This document shows positions 61,039 through 64,000 of a stretch of DNA of 64,000 nucleotides, piece after piece. Every line of letters starts with the position of its first letter. The first letter of the stretch is position 1. A model generated the notes under the pieces. The model did no database searches. It saw nothing but the letters and a program-made list of their open reading frames with translations, and was not told the origin of the DNA. The DNA lies in contig NZ_FXTC01000001.1 of assembly GCF_900182655.1 (NCBI RefSeq), positions 124,001 through 188,000 on the forward strand, written 5' to 3'. Both the position numbers and the translations under genes were made by a program. This DNA comes from Chryseobacterium rhizoplanae. GTDB taxonomy: Bacteria > Bacteroidota > Bacteroidia > Flavobacteriales > Weeksellaceae.

Positions 61039-62391
61039 ATGGAAAAACTCACTTTTGCAGATTTTGACCTGCCGGTTAAAATTCTTGATGTTTTAGCGGA
61101 TTTGGAATTATTTGAACCTACACCCATTCAGGAGAAGAGCTTAAAACCTATTCTTTCAGGAAGAGATGTAATGGGAATTGCACAGACCGGAACCGGAAAA
61201 ACATTGGCTTACCTTTTACCCGTTCTGAAAACATGGAAATACAGCAAGACAGGAAATCCAACTGTTTTGGTGCTTGTTCCTACAAGAGAATTGGTGGTAC
61301 AGGTAACTGAAATCATTGAGAAACTGACAGAAAATATTACTGCAAGAGTAATCGGAATATACGGAGGAAAGAATATCAATACCCAAAAACTATTGTTTAA
61401 CGATGGTTGCGATATTTTGGTAGGAACACCGGGAAGAGTGATGGATCTTTCCATAGACAATGCTATTTCTCTTAAAGAAGTTCAGAAATTAGTCATTGAT
61501 GAATTTGATGAGATGCTTAACTTAGGTTTCAGGCCGCAGCTTACTCACATTTTTGAAATGATGAAACCAAAGAGACAGAACATCCTTTTCTCTGCAACCA
61601 TGACGGAAGCGGTAGATGAAATGCTGGATGTGTACTTTGCAAGCCCGATTGAAATTTCATTGGCAAAATCCGGAACACCGCTTGAAAAAATTGAACAGAC
61701 TGCTTATAAAGTAGAAAACTTCAATACCAAGATCAACTTACTTGAGTATTTGCTGAAGAACGAAACAGATATGTCTAAGGTATTGATTTTTAACAATAAT
61801 AAAAGACATGCTGATCTGCTCTTTACTAAAATTGATGAGCTTTTCCCTGGACAGTTTGATGTGATTCACTCAAATAAATCTCAGAATTACAGACTTAAGG
61901 CGATGAAAAGCTTTGAGAATGAAGAGGTAAGAGGTTTGATTACCACGGATGTAATGGCAAGAGGTCTTGATATCTCAAATGTTACCCATGTTATCAACTT
62001 TGAAACACCGGATATTCCTGAGCAGTACATTCACAGAATCGGTAGAACAGGTAGAGCAGACAAAGAAGGAAAGGCGGTTACGTTTGTCACCAAAAAAGAA
62101 GAACCTTTGATTCTTGATATTGAGCTATTGATGGATAAAGAATTGAAATTTAATGAATTCCCGGAAGGCGTTAAAATCAATCCTAAGAAGATCGCAGCTG
62201 AAGAAGATCAGGTGGTGATGAAAAATCCTGCACAGGTAAAACTGAATGATGGAGGAGGAGCATTCCACGATAAGAAAGCTAAAAATACAAAAGAAAACTG
62301 GGGAGGTCCTTCCAAAAGAAAAGCACCTAAGAAGTTTGGAGCCAACAGAGCTCAACAGAAAGCAATATCAAAATCGAAAAGAAAGAAATAA
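61039..62391 (+). CDS. DEAD-box-family RNA helicase with DEFD motif II
   Basis: The 450-residue cytoplasmic ATP-dependent RNA helicase has the Q motif (PTPIQEKSL), Walker A AQTGTGKT (residues 48-55), motif Ia PTRELVVQ, and TPGR. Motif II is D154-E-F-D rather than DEAD, motif III is SAT, and the C-terminal motifs are RGLDI and HRIGRTGRA. A lysine- and arginine-rich tail (about residues 410-450) probably binds RNA. Proteins of this kind act in ribosome assembly or RNA turnover, especially in the cold. The DEFD variant changes the third residue only; catalytic Asp and Glu are intact. Confidence 0.94.
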   Translation: MEKLTFADFDLPVKILDVLADLELFEPTPIQEKSLKPILSGRDVMGIAQTGTGKTLAYLLPVLKTWKYSKTGNPTVLVLVPTRELVVQVTEIIEKLTENITARVIGIYGGKNINTQKLLFNDGCDILVGTPGRVMDLSIDNAISLKEVQKLVIDEFDEMLNLGFRPQLTHIFEMMKPKRQNILFSATMTEAVDEMLDVYFASPIEISLAKSGTPLEKIEQTAYKVENFNTKINLLEYLLKNETDMSKVLIFNNNKRHADLLFTKIDELFPGQFDVIHSNKSQNYRLKAMKSFENEEVRGLITTDVMARGLDISNVTHVINFETPDIPEQYIHRIGRTGRADKEGKAVTFVTKKEEPLILDIELLMDKELKFNEFPEGVKINPKKIAAEEDQVVMKNPAQVKLNDGGGAFHDKKAKNTKENWGGPSKRKAPKKFGANRAQQKAISKSKRKK

Positions 62392-62396
62392 AATAG

Positions 62397-62425
62397 AAAA
62401 CGATTCCAGTATCAGGAATCGTTTT
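62397..62425. terminator. bidirectional terminator
   Basis: A perfect 11-bp stem (AAAACGATTCC / GGAATCGTTTT) with a 7-base loop lies between the helicase gene and the convergent TPR gene. Confidence 0.88.
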
Positions 62426-62431
62426 TTATTT

Positions 62432-63382
62432 TTAATCGAATTGAATGTTGTTGCTTTTTAAAATTTCTTTAAACTTATCTGCTTTGCCTTCATCTTTCAT
62501 ACTTTTGTAAATATATCCTATCATTTTTTCAGCATCAGATCGGTACGGTGATTTTTGCTCAGAATAAATTCTGTATGCTTTACAAATATTATCAAGACCT
62601 TTCTCATTATTCTTCAGATGGGTAAAGTAGACTTGTCCCATTCCATAATAAACTTCCGGATCACCTGGATATACTTTGTCAAAATCGTTGTATGCATCAA
62701 TAGCTTTCTGATACTCCTTTTTATAAACGTACGTTATGGCTATATTCTGCAAAGGCATTTTACCTGTTGGATCAGCAGCCAGTGAGTGTTTATAAGCATT
62801 GAGAGCTTTATCATATTCTCCGACTCTTCTGTAACAGATTCCCAGATTGTCCCATGCATAAATAAATTTTGGATCAGCTTTTACAGCCTGTTCATAATTT
62901 TGAATAGCTTCTTTCCAGTTTTCCTGTTTGGATGCGTCAATGGCATTTTGATACAAATCAAGAGCAGTTTTATTTTTGGAGAACTTGTCATGATTGGTTT
63001 CTGAAGTTGTGGTAGCTCTTTTTACGCTTTCGCAGTTTTGCATCAGATAACGTTCAAGTTCATTATAGCTGTCTTTGTACTGCTGTGAATTTTTATTCGT
63101 ATTAAAAGTCAGGTTAATCTCTTTTTTTTCATTTCCCTTAGATGCTTTTTCTGCTCCTTGCAAAAGAGTAGATATTTGAAGCGCTCCGGTGTATTTGTCA
63201 ATACATTCATGAACATCTTTGATGATATCTTCCTTTTTTCTGTTTGATAGAGCAATAGAATCAGTACATTTACAAGCATTATCTGAAAGCTCCTGAAGAA
63301 CTTTTTCATTAGGCTTCTCCTGAGAAAAAGAAAGAGAATACAATAAAACGGAAAATAGAATGGTTATTGTTTTTTTTATCAT
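62432..63382 (-). CDS. exported TPR-repeat protein
   Basis: The 316-residue protein has a signal peptide (ending LSFSQ) and an N-terminal alpha-helical part with two cysteines (NACKCTDSI). From residue ~145 it has at least four tetratricopeptide repeats: ALDLYQNAIDASKQENWKEAIQNYEQAVKADP, YAWDNLGICYRRVGEYDKALNAYKHSLAADP, and then PLQNIAITYVYKKEYQKAIDAYNDFDKVYP. It is a candidate protein-binding scaffold in the periplasm; the partner is unknown. It is 10 bases downstream of the SGNH hydrolase gene on the same strand, so the two are probably co-transcribed. Confidence 0.87.
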   Translation of the reverse strand: MIKKTITILFSVLLYSLSFSQEKPNEKVLQELSDNACKCTDSIALSNRKKEDIIKDVHECIDKYTGALQISTLLQGAEKASKGNEKKEINLTFNTNKNSQQYKDSYNELERYLMQNCESVKRATTTSETNHDKFSKNKTALDLYQNAIDASKQENWKEAIQNYEQAVKADPKFIYAWDNLGICYRRVGEYDKALNAYKHSLAADPTGKMPLQNIAITYVYKKEYQKAIDAYNDFDKVYPGDPEVYYGMGQVYFTHLKNNEKGLDNICKAYRIYSEQKSPYRSDAEKMIGYIYKSMKDEGKADKFKEILKSNNIQFD

Positions 63383-63392
63383 GGGTTGTAGT

Positions 63393-64000
63393 TTATTTCA
63401 GGTAAGGTGTGATCACTTTGGTCCAGATTTTATATCCCTCCGGCTTAAAATGAAGCATGTCTTCCACAAAAATATCTTTTCTTACATTTCCATTAGCATC
63501 TTCCATTGCTTTAGTCACATCAATGAATTCTGCATTGGGTTCCTTTTTCATAAATGCGGCGATCTTTTTGTTGGCAATTTTCATCTGCGGCCAGATCACT
63601 TCTCTGCTTGGCGAGTATTTGATAGAGATATAATCCACTTCAATATTGGGAAATCTTTCACGTATTTTTTTATAAAAAGCTTTATATCTGTCAACAACTA
63701 CTTTTGCTTTTAGCTGATGATTGTCTGCAAAATCATTTTCACCACAGTAAATAATAATCTGTTTAGGCTGATAAGGCGCTAAAAGATCCTCCGAAAAATC
63801 ATTAAGGTCTGTAAGTCTGGATCCTCCGAATCCTCTGTTAATGATTTTTTTATCAGGAAAATAATCTGCGATATCAGTCCATTTTGTGAATGATGAACTT
63901 CCCAGAAATAAAATAGCATCCTTTGGCGGCGGGTTTTGCTGATCCTTTTTTTTGAATTCCTGGATGTCCTGCCAGAACATCGGTTTTTTTTCCTGAGAAA
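63393..64000 (-). CDS. SGNH/GDSL hydrolase, 5' end outside the window
   Basis: This is an esterase/lipase-type hydrolase of the SGNH fold. Block I is ILFLGSSSF (nucleophile Ser in GSSSF), block II is NRGFGGSRL, block III is YCGENDF, and block V is DMLHFKPEGYKIW with the Asp and His. The frame stays open past the ATG at 63980: the upstream codons read SQEKKP, a typical mature N-terminus after a signal peptide, so the real start lies beyond 64000. The protein is therefore probably exported and may deacetylate or de-esterify polysaccharides. It precedes a TPR gene by 10 bases. Confidence 0.86.
   Translation of the reverse strand, partial: SQEKKPMFWQDIQEFKKKDQQNPPPKDAILFLGSSSFTKWTDIADYFPDKKIINRGFGGSRLTDLNDFSEDLLAPYQPKQIIIYCGENDFADNHQLKAKVVVDRYKAFYKKIRERFPNIEVDYISIKYSPSREVIWPQMKIANKKIAAFMKKEPNAEFIDVTKAMEDANGNVRKDIFVEDMLHFKPEGYKIWTKVITPYLK

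Overview
The window looks like chromosomal DNA of a Flavobacteriia member, most probably Chryseobacterium or a close relative in Weeksellaceae. It is AT-rich, its promoters fit the Bacteroidota pattern TTTG-N19/20-TAnnTTTG, and many exported proteins have signal peptides ending in FAQ, FSQ or similar. It carries SusC/SusD-type genes, a Chryseobacterium-style bacteriocin-like peptide, and many intergenic repeats. I recognised no rRNA, tRNA, CRISPR array, transposase or integrase.

Layout. 1-17.4 kb is housekeeping and unknown-function genes: 3' end of a D-3-phosphoglycerate dehydrogenase, mscL, the NAD(P)HX repair gene, yidD-lgt, rarA, a large DUF2339 membrane protein, pheA, a thioesterase, dnaA, and a PTP / NTF2-like / RsmI-like methylase run. 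17.5-22.6 kb is an AraC regulator followed by a TolC-HlyD-MFS tripartite pump. 22.9-25.1 kb is a TonB receptor, followed by a 1-kb array of five tandem ~196-bp repeats, then a methyltransferase and metG. 30.4-43.1 kb is a starch/maltodextrin locus: SusC, SusD, a SusE/F-like lipoprotein, an inverting-type GH97 (SusB-like), a GH13 (SusA-like) and a GPH/SLC45-like sugar transporter, interrupted by a reverse-strand fatty acid hydroxylase family gene. Outer-membrane capture, periplasmic cleavage and inner-membrane uptake are thus encoded together.

43.1-48.1 kb is a patchwork of repeats, an orphan gene, pirin, an FMN reductase and a single tailspike-like gene. The tailspike segment is bracketed by a 126-bp direct duplication of the reductase gene's 3' end, so it looks inserted. 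47.9-54.6 kb holds purM, purN, purH, purD and guaA, preceded by a 24-codon ORF with its own promoter and terminator. 54.6-64 kb contains orphan genes, a GNAT-nitrilase fusion, a 53-residue cysteine-rich bacteriocin-like peptide absent from long-ORF lists, two TPR proteins, an ABC1/UbiB kinase-like protein, a DEAD-box helicase with a DEFD motif II, and a truncated SGNH hydrolase.

The most unusual signal is between genes. At least eight gaps contain degenerate arrays with a strict 7-base phase (one locus has 8), often as two facing arms of opposite strand bias. Other repeats are a nested cloverleaf palindrome, three copies of a paired-palindrome element, two copies of an element conserved at both ends, and REP-like pairs. 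Three or four genes appear to be transcribed from boxes only 4-5 bases before the ATG, which suggests leaderless mRNAs.
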